The notes under the pieces were generated by a model. That model was not told where the DNA came from and made no database searches. It saw only the letters and a program-made list of their open reading frames with translations. This document shows positions 7,519 to 15,928 of a DNA stretch of 64,000 nucleotides, in pieces (position 1 is the stretch's first letter; every line of letters starts with the position of its first letter). Origin of the DNA: Flavobacterium lacus (GTDB lineage Bacteria > Bacteroidota > Bacteroidia > Flavobacteriales > Flavobacteriaceae). A program made the position numbers and the translations under genes. The stretch lies in contig NZ_QLSV01000011.1 of the NCBI RefSeq assembly GCF_003268815.1, positions 1-64,000 on the forward strand, read 5' to 3'.

Positions 7519-8988
7519 ATGAGTAAAAATATATTTATTATTGGTTCAGGCTTTTCGGCTCTTGCGGCAGCTTGTTATTTAGCAAAATCAGGTAATCAAG
7601 TTACTGTATTTGAAAAAAATTCAACTATTGGTGGCAGAGCCAGACAACTCAAAAAAGAAGGCTTTACCTTTGATATTGGTCCTACTTGGTATTGGATGCC
7701 CGATGTTTTTGAACGTTTTTTTAATGATTTTGATAAAAAACCCTCTGACTATTACGATTTAATAAAACTTTCTCCTGCTTACCAAGTCTATTTTGGAATT
7801 CGTGATTTCGTGACCATTGCTGACAATTTGCCAGATATTGTTAAAACATTTGAAAATATTGAGTCAGGAAGCGGAGCAGTTCTAGAAAAATTCATGTCTG
7901 AAGCCAAAAGCAATTACGACATTGCCATAAAAGATCTTGTTTACAGGCCAGGCGTTTCACCACTTGAGTTGATTACAACGGAAACCGCTTTAAAAGTGGG
8001 ACAGTTTTTTTCAAACATAAGTAAAGAGGTAAGAAAACGCTTTAAAAATCAAAAGTTAGTACAAATTCTAGAATTTCCGGTTTTATTTTTAGGAGCCAAA
8101 CCGCAAGACACGCCAGCCTTCTATAGTTTTATGAATTTTGCTGATTTTGGTTTGGGAACGTGGCATCCGAAAAACGGAATGTATAGTGTAATCCTGGCCA
8201 TGGAAGCGTTGGCTATTGAATTAGGTGTAAAAATTCAAACCAATGCGAATGTTGAAAAAATAATTGTAAAACAAAAAAAGGCAGTTGGTATACGAGTAAA
8301 TGGTCAAGAACAATTTTGTGAAGTGGTGCTTAGTGGCGCCGATTACCACCACTCTGAAACTTTACTAGATGCTGAGCACAGAGCTTACTCAGAGTCCTAT
8401 TGGGAGAAAAAAACATTTGCTCCTTCCTCACTTTTATTTTATGTAGGTTTTAATAAAATTATACAAAATGTAGAACATCATACTTTATTTTTTGATGTGT
8501 CATTTGAAAAGCATGCGGAATCTATTTACGATAAACCAAGTTGGCCAGAAGAACCGCTTTTTTATGCAAGTTTTCCATCCAAAACAGACGACTCCGCTGC
8601 ACCGGAAGGTCAAGAAGCTGGTATATTTTTGATACCCCTTGCACCCGGAATTGAAGATACTGAAGAAATCAGAGAAAAATATTTTAACATCATAATTGAA
8701 CGATTTGAAAAGTTAACCGAACAATCTATCAAAAAAAGTGTTATCTTTAAGGATTCATATTGTGTGAATGATTTTATAAAGGACTATAATTCATACAAAG
8801 GAAATGCATATGGAATGGCAAACACCCTATTTCAAACTGCTTTTTTGCGACCAAAATTGAAAAGTAAAAAAGTCGAGAACCTATTTTTTACCGGTCAACT
8901 TACCGTTCCCGGGCCCGGAGTTCCGCCTTCCTTAATTTCAGGAAAATTGGTTTCAGAATTAATCCAAAAAAATTCAACTAAAAGTTAA
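7519..8988 (+). CDS. crtI: Phytoene desaturase
   Basis: FAD-dependent, membrane-associated enzyme that desaturates phytoene to lycopene. The 489 residues are typical. The N-terminal dinucleotide fold has IIGSGFSA and later FEKN..IGGRA. FDIGPTWYWMPDVF follows, and the C-terminal signature TGQLTVPGPGVPPSLISGK is intact. It is followed after 11 bases by crtB. The third glycine of the usual GxGxxG is Ala, as tolerated in this family. Confidence 0.95.
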   Translation: MSKNIFIIGSGFSALAAACYLAKSGNQVTVFEKNSTIGGRARQLKKEGFTFDIGPTWYWMPDVFERFFNDFDKKPSDYYDLIKLSPAYQVYFGIRDFVTIADNLPDIVKTFENIESGSGAVLEKFMSEAKSNYDIAIKDLVYRPGVSPLELITTETALKVGQFFSNISKEVRKRFKNQKLVQILEFPVLFLGAKPQDTPAFYSFMNFADFGLGTWHPKNGMYSVILAMEALAIELGVKIQTNANVEKIIVKQKKAVGIRVNGQEQFCEVVLSGADYHHSETLLDAEHRAYSESYWEKKTFAPSSLLFYVGFNKIIQNVEHHTLFFDVSFEKHAESIYDKPSWPEEPLFYASFPSKTDDSAAPEGQEAGIFLIPLAPGIEDTEEIREKYFNIIIERFEKLTEQSIKKSVIFKDSYCVNDFIKDYNSYKGNAYGMANTLFQTAFLRPKLKSKKVENLFFTGQLTVPGPGVPPSLISGKLVSELIQKNSTKS

Positions 8989-8999
8989 AGATTCTTGCA

Positions 9000-9839
9000 A
9001 TGAAATCAATTTTTGATACTATTTCTTACGAATGTAGTAGGAATGTTACCAAAACATACAGTACTTCATTTTCAACTGCAGTGAAAATGCTGTCTCCTAC
9101 CATTAGACAAGATATATATAATATTTATGGGTTTGTTCGCTTTGCCGATGAGATTGTCGATTCATTTCATGATTACAATAAGGGAAAGTTGTTTGATTTA
9201 TTTGAAACTGATTTAGAAAATGCTCTACAGGACAAAATCAGTTTAAACCCAATTTTAAATTCTTTTCAACACACGGTGAATCAATATGCGATTCCGAAAG
9301 ATTTGATAGACGCTTTTATGAAAAGTATGAAATTGGACTTACACAAAACTAATTATAAAACCCCGGAAGAATATCATGAGTATATCTACGGATCTGCTGA
9401 TGTGGTAGGTTTAATGTGCTTGAAAGTATTTGTGAATGGCAATGATGCCAAATTTGACGAACTAAAAGAAAGTGCTATGCGGTTGGGATCAGCTTTTCAA
9501 AAGGTTAACTTTTTGAGGGATTTGAAAGCCGACTTTGAAGAATTAAATAGAACCTATTTTCCAAATACAGATTTAAATAAATTGGATGAAAATTCAAAAC
9601 AAATCATTATTGCAGAAATAGAAGCCGATTTTGAAGCCGGATTTGAAGGAATTCGAAAATTGCCCTTAGAAGCGAAATTTGGTGTGTACACAGCTTATGT
9701 TTACTACAAAAAATTACTGTCTAAACTTAAAAAAACACCATCGTTTGCAATCAAGAACACACGTATACGAGTTCCTGATTATCAAAAAGTGGGATTGTTG
9801 GCAAAATGTTACATAAATTACCGATTAAAAACAATATAA
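9000..9839 (+). CDS. crtB: Phytoene synthase
   Basis: Condenses two geranylgeranyl diphosphates to phytoene. The 279 residues carry both aspartate-rich motifs that bind diphosphate-magnesium: DEIVD at 50-54 and RDLKAD at 173-178. They also show the family's early YSTSF and the RTYFP segment. It lies 11 bases after crtI and 2 bases before the crtZ ATG, so the genes are transcribed and probably translated together. Confidence 0.95.
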   Translation: MKSIFDTISYECSRNVTKTYSTSFSTAVKMLSPTIRQDIYNIYGFVRFADEIVDSFHDYNKGKLFDLFETDLENALQDKISLNPILNSFQHTVNQYAIPKDLIDAFMKSMKLDLHKTNYKTPEEYHEYIYGSADVVGLMCLKVFVNGNDAKFDELKESAMRLGSAFQKVNFLRDLKADFEELNRTYFPNTDLNKLDENSKQIIIAEIEADFEAGFEGIRKLPLEAKFGVYTAYVYYKKLLSKLKKTPSFAIKNTRIRVPDYQKVGLLAKCYINYRLKTI

Positions 9840-9841
9840 TT

Positions 9842-10291
9842 ATGACTATCTGGATTCACATTTTAGTGTTCTTTTTAACCTTTTCCATGATGGAATTTTT
9901 GGCTTGGTTTACACACAAATATGTAATGCACGGCTTTTTATGGAATTTGCATTCCGATCACCACAAAAAAGATCACGATTCGTGGTTTGAGCGAAATGAC
10001 ACATTTTTTATTTTCTACGCTGTGGTCAGTATTAGTTTCTTTCTACTTTGGAAATATAAAATTTTAGAACTTGGTTTGGCGATTGGAATTGGAATTTTTG
10101 CTTATGGATTAGCCTATTTTTTTGTGCATGATATTTTTATTCATCAACGCTTCAAGCTTTTTAGAAATGCGAATAATCTATATGCAAAAGCAGTAAGAAG
10201 AGCTCACAAAATGCATCATAAACACACCGGGAAAGAGCATGGTGAATGTTTCGGCATGTTGGTAGTGCCTTGGAAATATTTTAAGAAATAA
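9842..10291 (+). CDS. crtZ: Beta-carotene hydroxylase
   Basis: Di-iron membrane hydroxylase that converts beta-carotene to zeaxanthin. Of 149 residues, the histidine clusters HKYVMH (25-30), HSDHH (37-41), HDIFIH (96-101) and HKMHH (122-126) are all present, separated by transmembrane helices. The ATG two bases after the crtB stop was chosen. An upstream in-frame ATG at 9806 would add a polar 12-residue extension inside crtB. No lycopene cyclase follows, although its product is the substrate of this enzyme. Confidence 0.93.
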   Translation: MTIWIHILVFFLTFSMMEFLAWFTHKYVMHGFLWNLHSDHHKKDHDSWFERNDTFFIFYAVVSISFFLLWKYKILELGLAIGIGIFAYGLAYFFVHDIFIHQRFKLFRNANNLYAKAVRRAHKMHHKHTGKEHGECFGMLVVPWKYFKK

Positions 10292-10344
10292 ACTGTTCGT
10301 TTCTCACACGAAATGCAGTAAGATTTTTGAATTTAATACACTAA

Positions 10345-11121
10345 TTAAAAAGTTAACTGTACTTTTTTCCAATTTTTACCGCTCTCATTTTCAATTTCAA
10401 AAAAGTAAATACCAGACTGTAAATCAGTTACATTCAAAGTTACTTCTTTGGTATAATCGATAGAAAACGTTTTTAAATGTGCTCCAGTTTGGGAGTAAAC
10501 ATTCACTCGTTGAATGTTCGCATTTGTTTTTATGGTTATAATTCCGTCTGAAGGATTCGGAAATAATTTTACATCCGTAATAAACGCATCATCAATTCCA
10601 AGCAAATTGAGCGATGTACTCAAGACAACATCTCTATTTAAGACCCCGTGATAATTCATTGTAAAATTAGGAGAACTCGATTTTGCCCAAGCAAAATCAA
10701 TAACATTGTTGTTGAAATCAAATACATAATCGTTTGAATCACCTGTATCAAAAGCCCTTGTATAAACCAGCGTTCTAATCCCGTTAGTAGGTGTGTTATT
10801 TTGATTGGACACTAGAACCCAGTTGTTAACCGGATCGGGTGTTGGAGCAAAATTAACACCATTGTGAACGGCATCTACAAGTATCGAATTATTCCAATAC
10901 ACAACATCGGTGCCATTTTGCATCCCACTTTCAAATGAACCAAATTGCAACGAAAACCACCTATCATTTGGCCCGGATAAGGTTAATGTAGCTGTTGATG
11001 TAGCATTATTTAACAGCAACGAAGTCGAAAAATCGTTACTTAAATTAAGAACACCTGTAGTCTTTTCTTGTGCCAATGATGACACGAAAGTGAACAATAA
11101 AAACAATGTATTTTTTAACAT
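10345..11121 (-). CDS. Secreted DOMON-domain protein with T9SS sorting domain
   Basis: A signal peptide (about 1-17, ending SSLAQ) is followed by a domain of about 150 residues that resembles DOMON. It shows RWFSLQFGSFESGM, GTDVV, a D..G...P.PD..NNW stretch and YTRAFDTGDSNDYVF. DOMON domains bind heme or sugars. The last 75 residues (VKLFPNPSDGIITIKT ... SGIYFFEI) are a type A T9SS sorting domain, so the protein is probably exported to the cell surface. It lies six bases downstream of an ankyrin-protein gene. The ligand cannot be deduced. Confidence 0.75.
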   Translation of the reverse strand: MLKNTLFLLFTFVSSLAQEKTTGVLNLSNDFSTSLLLNNATSTATLTLSGPNDRWFSLQFGSFESGMQNGTDVVYWNNSILVDAVHNGVNFAPTPDPVNNWVLVSNQNNTPTNGIRTLVYTRAFDTGDSNDYVFDFNNNVIDFAWAKSSSPNFTMNYHGVLNRDVVLSTSLNLLGIDDAFITDVKLFPNPSDGIITIKTNANIQRVNVYSQTGAHLKTFSIDYTKEVTLNVTDLQSGIYFFEIENESGKNWKKVQLTF

Positions 11122-11127
11122 AGTTAA

Positions 11128-11640
11128 TTACTTTAAGATATTAATTACTTCTTCATCCTTCGAGATAACTGCATACTCAAATGCTGTTTTACCGCTGTTA
11201 TCCACTAAACTTTTATCTGAATTATATTTTAATAAAAGGTTGATTAGCTCTTTATTTTTGAATTGAGTTGCATACATGAGCGGTGAAACACCCCTCAAGT
11301 CCGTTAAATTGGGATTTGCCTTACTATTTAAAAGTTTGATTGATAAATCAATGTTACCTCTAAACACAGCTGCCGTTAAAGCTGTACCCATTTCTGAATT
11401 ATAATTTACATTTGCTCCCTCATTCAATAAAAAATCAACAATTTCCTCATATCCTCTGTAAGTAGCTAAAATAAGCATAGTAAACCCTTCTTCATTTGGC
11501 GCATCAATTAGAGATGGTTGAGCTTTTAACAAAACCGAAAGTCTATCAAAATCTCTGGTTCTAACGAACGAAAAAGCATCTTCTTGTGAGAAAACATGAG
11601 TATTTGACAGTAAAAATAGTACGAGATAAAATATTTTCAT
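11128..11640 (-). CDS. Exported ankyrin-repeat protein
   Basis: The 170-residue protein has a signal peptide (MKIFYLVLFLLSNTHVFSQ). Four ankyrin repeats then cover most of the chain, e.g. EGFTMLILATYRGYEEIVDF and DLRGVSPLMYATQFKNKELI. Ankyrin repeats mediate protein-protein contacts. The start is the ATG at 11640, since a TTG three codons upstream adds nothing. The gene is co-directional with the DOMON gene (6-base gap), so they probably form an operon. CAAATATA at 11657-11664 gives a TATATTTG -7 element on this strand. Confidence 0.85.
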   Translation of the reverse strand: MKIFYLVLFLLSNTHVFSQEDAFSFVRTRDFDRLSVLLKAQPSLIDAPNEEGFTMLILATYRGYEEIVDFLLNEGANVNYNSEMGTALTAAVFRGNIDLSIKLLNSKANPNLTDLRGVSPLMYATQFKNKELINLLLKYNSDKSLVDNSGKTAFEYAVISKDEEVINILK

Positions 11641-11705
11641 TTTAATCAAATAATAACAAATATACAGAATTAATTAAAATAAGACGAGGCATATTATTTA
11701 AGCAA

Positions 11706-14558
11706 TTATCTACTCAAATACATTTTGCGTCTGGAATACAATTCATAGAATTGATCATCTTTTAAATCGTCAATAAACAAAATACTTTCTCCCGTTGATT
11801 TCATTTCCGGACCTAATTTTTTATTTACACCATGAAACTTACCAAACGAAAAAACGGGTTGTTTGATGGCATATCCTTTTAATTGCGGGTTAAAAGTGAA
11901 ATCGGTTACTTTATTTTCGCCTAACATTACTTTTGTAGCATAGTTTACATAGGGTTCGCCATACGCTTTGGCAATAAATGGCACAGTACGAGATGCTCTT
12001 GGATTTGCTTCGATAATGTAAACTGTGTCATCTTTAATGGCAAATTGAATATTAATTAATCCAACCGTTTTTAAAGCTAAAGCTATTTTTTTGGTATGAT
12101 CTTTAATCTGTTGCATCACAAATTCACCTAAATTAAATGGTGGCAAAGTAGCATTACTATCACCAGAATGCACCCCGCAAGGTTCGATGTGCTCCATTAT
12201 TCCTATGATGTAAACATTTTCTCCATCACAAATAGCATCGGCTTCGGCTTCAATGGCTCCATCTAAATAATGATCCAGAAGCAATTTGTTCCCCGGAATA
12301 TTTTTTAATAAATCAATTACATGTTCTTCTAATTCTTGTTTATTGATGACAATTTTCATTCCTTGTCCGCCTAAAACATAAGAAGGTCTAACCAATAACG
12401 GAAAATCTAACACATCGGCTAAAGCAGAAGCTTGATCGGCATTTTCTGCCACACCAAATTGCGGGAAAGGGATTTTTAGTTCTGATAAAAGTTCAGAAAA
12501 ACGACCTCTATCTTCGGCTAAATCTAAGGCATCAAAACTGGTTCCGATGATTTTTACTCCGTACCGATCTAATTTTTCCGCTAATTTTAAAGCCGTTTGT
12601 CCACCTAATTGTACAATGACACCTTCCGGTTTTTCGTGTCTAATGATATCATATATATGTTCCCAGAAAACGGGTTCAAAATATAATTTATCAGCGATAT
12701 CAAAATCGGTCGAAACCGTTTCCGGATTACAATTAATCATAATTGTTTCATAACCACATTCTTTGGCTGCCAAAACACCATGAACACATGAATAATCAAA
12801 TTCGATTCCTTGGCCAATTCGATTTGGGCCAGAACCAAGAACAATGACTTTCTTTTTATCTGTCACAACACTTTCGTTATGCACATATTTTTCACCTGTA
12901 GCCGTCTCAATTTCGGCTTCAAAAGTAGAATAGTAATAGGGTGTTTGTGCTTTAAATTCGGCTGCACACGTGTCTACTAATTTATAAACACGATTGATTG
13001 ATAATTCTACTCTTTTCGTATACACCTGACTCTCTAAACAACGAATCATGTGAGCAATTTGTCGGTCAGCAAAACCTTTTTGTTTAGCTTCTAAGAGTAA
13101 TTCTTTTGGTAAGGTTTCGATGGAATAGTTTGAAATTTCTTTTTCCAACAAATGTAGTTCTTCATATTGTTTTAAAAACCACATATCAATTTTTGTGATT
13201 TCATGAATTCTACTCAATGGAATTCCCATTTGAATGGCATCGTAAATAACGAAAACACGGTCCCAACTGGCGTACGTTAATTTTTCAATAATCTGTTCGT
13301 AGTTTTTATATCCTTTTCCGTCTGCCCCTAACCCATTTCGTTTAATTTCAAGCGATTGAGTCGCTTTATGAAGAGCTTCTTGAAACGAGCGGCCAATTCC
13401 CATTACTTCCCCTACTGATTTCATTTGAAGTCCTAACGTTCGGTCTGCTCCTTCAAATTTATCAAAGTTCCAACGTGGAATTTTTACAATAACATAATCT
13501 AAAGTCGGTTCAAAAAGTGCCGAAGTTGATTTGGTAATTTGGTTTTGAAGTTCATCTAAATGGTACCCCAAAGCCAATTTAGAGGCAATTTTTGCAATGG
13601 GATAGCCTGTCGCTTTTGATGCTAATGCAGACGAACGGGAAACCCTTGGATTAATTTCAATCGCCACAATATCTTCCTTTTCATCAGGTGACACGGCAAA
13701 TTGAACATTACAACCACCTGCAAAATTTCCAATGCTTCGCATCATCAAAATCGCCATATCTCTCATTTTTTGAAAAGTGTTATCCGATAAAGTCATTGCC
13801 GGAGCAACGGTAATACTATCGCCGGTATGAATTCCCATTGGGTCCATATTTTCGATAGAACAGATAATCACAACATTATCATTTTGATCGCGAAGTAATT
13901 CTAATTCATATTCTTTCCAACCCAATAAAGCCTTATCAATTAACACTTCATGTATGGGTGAAGCTTCAAGACCTCTAGTTAACAATTCATCAAATTCATC
14001 TTTGTGATGCACGAATGCAGCTCCGGAACCACCTAAAGTAAAAGAGGGACGTATGACTAACGGAAAACCAAATTCCTGAGCAATTTCTTTACCTTTTAAA
14101 AAAGAAGTGGCAATTTTCGCTGGTGCAGCACCTACGCCAATGCGTTGTAATAATTGTTTAAATTGTTCTCTGTCTTCGGTAATATTGATTGCATTAATAT
14201 CAACGCCAATTAATCTTACATTAAAATCGGCCCAAATTCCTTTTTCATCGGCTTCTAAACATAAATTTAATGCCGTTTGTCCTCCCATAGTGGGAAGAAC
14301 AGCATCAATATTTGGATGTTTTTTTAGGATTTCAATGATCGATTTGGTGGTTAATGGCAATAAATAAACATGATCCGCCATGGATGGATCGGTCATGATG
14401 GTTGCAGGATTGGAGTTGATTAAAATAACTTCAATTCCTTCTTCTCTGATTGAACGGGCTGATTGTGAACCAGCGTAATCAAATTCACAAGCTTGACCAA
14501 TAACAATTGGGCCAGAGCCAATGATTAATACCGATTTTATTGAATGATCTTTAGGCAT
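11706..14558 (-). CDS. carB: Carbamoyl-phosphate synthase large subunit, no C-terminal MGS domain
   Basis: Makes carbamoyl phosphate for pyrimidines and arginine, using ammonia passed from CarA. Two tandem ATP-grasp halves are visible: the first begins LIIGSGPIVIGQACEFDYAG and the second VLGSGPNRIGQGIEFDYSC. Both have the ATP-site segment RPSFTLGG or RPSYVLGG. At 950 residues it is about 120 shorter than typical CarB. It ends just after the second synthetase half (ILFIDDLKDDQF), so the methylglyoxal-synthase-like allosteric domain is absent. The short form appears usual in flavobacteria and is not a break, since the frame ends cleanly. carA is not in the window. Confidence 0.95.
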   Translation of the reverse strand: MPKDHSIKSVLIIGSGPIVIGQACEFDYAGSQSARSIREEGIEVILINSNPATIMTDPSMADHVYLLPLTTKSIIEILKKHPNIDAVLPTMGGQTALNLCLEADEKGIWADFNVRLIGVDINAINITEDREQFKQLLQRIGVGAAPAKIATSFLKGKEIAQEFGFPLVIRPSFTLGGSGAAFVHHKDEFDELLTRGLEASPIHEVLIDKALLGWKEYELELLRDQNDNVVIICSIENMDPMGIHTGDSITVAPAMTLSDNTFQKMRDMAILMMRSIGNFAGGCNVQFAVSPDEKEDIVAIEINPRVSRSSALASKATGYPIAKIASKLALGYHLDELQNQITKSTSALFEPTLDYVIVKIPRWNFDKFEGADRTLGLQMKSVGEVMGIGRSFQEALHKATQSLEIKRNGLGADGKGYKNYEQIIEKLTYASWDRVFVIYDAIQMGIPLSRIHEITKIDMWFLKQYEELHLLEKEISNYSIETLPKELLLEAKQKGFADRQIAHMIRCLESQVYTKRVELSINRVYKLVDTCAAEFKAQTPYYYSTFEAEIETATGEKYVHNESVVTDKKKVIVLGSGPNRIGQGIEFDYSCVHGVLAAKECGYETIMINCNPETVSTDFDIADKLYFEPVFWEHIYDIIRHEKPEGVIVQLGGQTALKLAEKLDRYGVKIIGTSFDALDLAEDRGRFSELLSELKIPFPQFGVAENADQASALADVLDFPLLVRPSYVLGGQGMKIVINKQELEEHVIDLLKNIPGNKLLLDHYLDGAIEAEADAICDGENVYIIGIMEHIEPCGVHSGDSNATLPPFNLGEFVMQQIKDHTKKIALALKTVGLINIQFAIKDDTVYIIEANPRASRTVPFIAKAYGEPYVNYATKVMLGENKVTDFTFNPQLKGYAIKQPVFSFGKFHGVNKKLGPEMKSTGESILFIDDLKDDQFYELYSRRKMYLSR

Positions 14559-14608
14559 ATTGTTGTGTTATACTAGTTTAGTTGTTGTTTGAGTTGACAA
14601 GTTATAAA

Positions 14609-14640
14609 AAAAAGGCGTTACTAAAAAAAGTAACGCCTTT
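14609..14640 (-). terminator. Terminator after rpmH
   Basis: A perfect 11-base stem, AAAGGCGTTAC (14611-14621) with GTAACGCCTTT (14630-14640). On the minus strand it is followed by a run of T. It separates rpmH from carB, both leftward. Confidence 0.9.
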
Positions 14641-14660
14641 ATTATGATTAATACTAATCA

Positions 14661-14822
14661 TTATTTTTTGTGTCTTGGTTCGCAGGAAACAGTCAATTTG
14701 TGTCTTCCTTTGGCTCTTCTTCGAGCAAGGACTTTTCTACCATTTGCAGTAGCCATTCTATCCATAAACCCGTGTTTATTTCTTCTTTTTCTTTTCGATG
14801 GTTGAAACGTTCTCTTACTCAT
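14661..14822 (-). CDS. rpmH: 50S ribosomal protein L34
   Basis: Minus-strand 53-residue protein that begins [19 protein letters not shown] and ends CEPRHKK. The block [18 protein letters not shown] is diagnostic of L34. The length is normal for flavobacteria. It has a strong promoter upstream and a perfect terminator downstream, so it is a single-gene unit rather than part of an operon with rnpA. Confidence 0.97.
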   Translation of the reverse strand: MSKRTFQPSKRKRRNKHGFMDRMATANGRKVLARRRAKGRHKLTVSCEPRHKK

Positions 14823-14883
14823 TGTTTTGTATCTTTAAAATCGTGTATAATTTTATTGTGTTAGGTTTCCTAAAAACCGAGTG

Positions 14884-14913
14884 CAAATATACAAAGACTT
14901 TTTTTTCTCACAA
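14884..14913 (-). promoter_or_regulatory. Promoter of rpmH
   Basis: On the minus strand TTG (14911-14913), 19 bases, then TATATTTG (14884-14891): a full Bacteroidota consensus about 60 bases before the rpmH ATG. Confidence 0.8.
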
Positions 14914-14981
14914 GCAGTTTTATAAAAATATTTTCATTTCGTTTTATTACCTTTGCAAACACAAAAAACAAAGTCATCATT

Positions 14982-15497
14982 ATGTTTCACAAAAATATCA
15001 AAATAGTATTTGCAGCCGTATTAGTAGCTTTAGGAATTTGGCAGTTTACAGAAAACAATATCGGGAACGGAATTTTTCTCCTACTACTTATTGTGTTTCC
15101 AATTTTTTTATACTTTAAAAATGAATTTATCCTTTTAGCCTTCCTAAAATTAAGAAAACAAGATTTTGTTGGTGCAAAAAAATGGTTAGATAAAATAAAA
15201 AATCCTGAAACAGCTTTAGTAAAAAAACAACAAGGGTATTATAATTACCTTCATGGATTGATGGTTTCGCAAACAAATTTGAATCAAGCAGAAAAATTCT
15301 TTAAAAAAGCAATTGAACTAGGACTTTCAATGGATATGGACTTAGCTGTTGCAAAATTAAATTTGGCGGGTATTGCCATGTCGAGAAGAAGAAAAATTGA
15401 AGCAACTAATTTATTGAATGAAGCCAACAAGCTCGACAAACAAAAAATGTTGAAGGAACAGATTACCATGATGAAACAGCAATTGAAGAAAATATAA
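14982..15497 (+). CDS. Membrane-anchored TPR-like protein
   Basis: Two N-terminal transmembrane segments (about 7-24 and 29-46) precede a helical cytoplasmic region of about 120 residues with TPR-like helices (AEKFFKKAIELGLSMDMDLA, AKLNLAGIAMSRRRKIEAT). There is no enzyme motif. TPR folds usually act as scaffolds. It is transcribed away from rpmH, with TACCTTTG at 14948-14955 as a likely -7 element. I do not recognise a specific family name. Confidence 0.8.
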   Translation: MFHKNIKIVFAAVLVALGIWQFTENNIGNGIFLLLLIVFPIFLYFKNEFILLAFLKLRKQDFVGAKKWLDKIKNPETALVKKQQGYYNYLHGLMVSQTNLNQAEKFFKKAIELGLSMDMDLAVAKLNLAGIAMSRRRKIEATNLLNEANKLDKQKMLKEQITMMKQQLKKI

Positions 15498-15518
15498 CAA
15501 ACTAATAGTTGTGTCATA

Positions 15519-15557
15519 AAAAAATCGATTTATAGTTTGCTATGAATCGATTTTTAT
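15519..15557 (+). terminator. Terminator after the TPR-like gene
   Basis: AAAATCGATTTATAG pairs with CTATGAATCGATTTT around a TTTG loop (one T-G pair), ending in a T-rich stretch. Confidence 0.8.
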
Positions 15558-15928
15558 TTTTGAACTATTATCTATAAAAACTTTTAGAAAAAATAGTACT
15601 TGATTAACAAATGTACTATTAATGAATTTAAAACATAACTCAACATCTTAAGGCAAATAAACAATTAATCTCATAAACAGAAAACGTTGTAGTGCATAAA
15701 AAAGCCAAAAACACCTATACATTAACCATACAAGGCCTTTAAAATTTAAAAAAAACTAAGCTGTAAAAGTATCGTTGATACAAATAAACATTGACTAAAG
15801 TTGATTCATTTAATTTTTTTTTAAAATAATATAGGATGTATAGTTAAAATATATAAAAGTGTGAAATATCTATTTAAATAATACTTAAATTTGGAATAAT
15901 TAAATATTAACTCAAAAAAACAAGTATT
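15558..15928. other. AT-rich non-coding region upstream of the glucan-binding protein gene
   Basis: About 370 bases without a credible gene. TAAATTTG at 15886-15893 fits a -7 element 36 bases ahead of the next ATG, with no TTG at -33. I see no clear operator palindrome. The length suggests a regulated promoter region. Confidence 0.4.

Noticed and set aside
9806..9841. Longer crtZ start overlapping crtB
   Set aside because: It adds twelve polar residues before the membrane helix and overlaps crtB. The ATG at 9842 follows the crtB stop by two bases.
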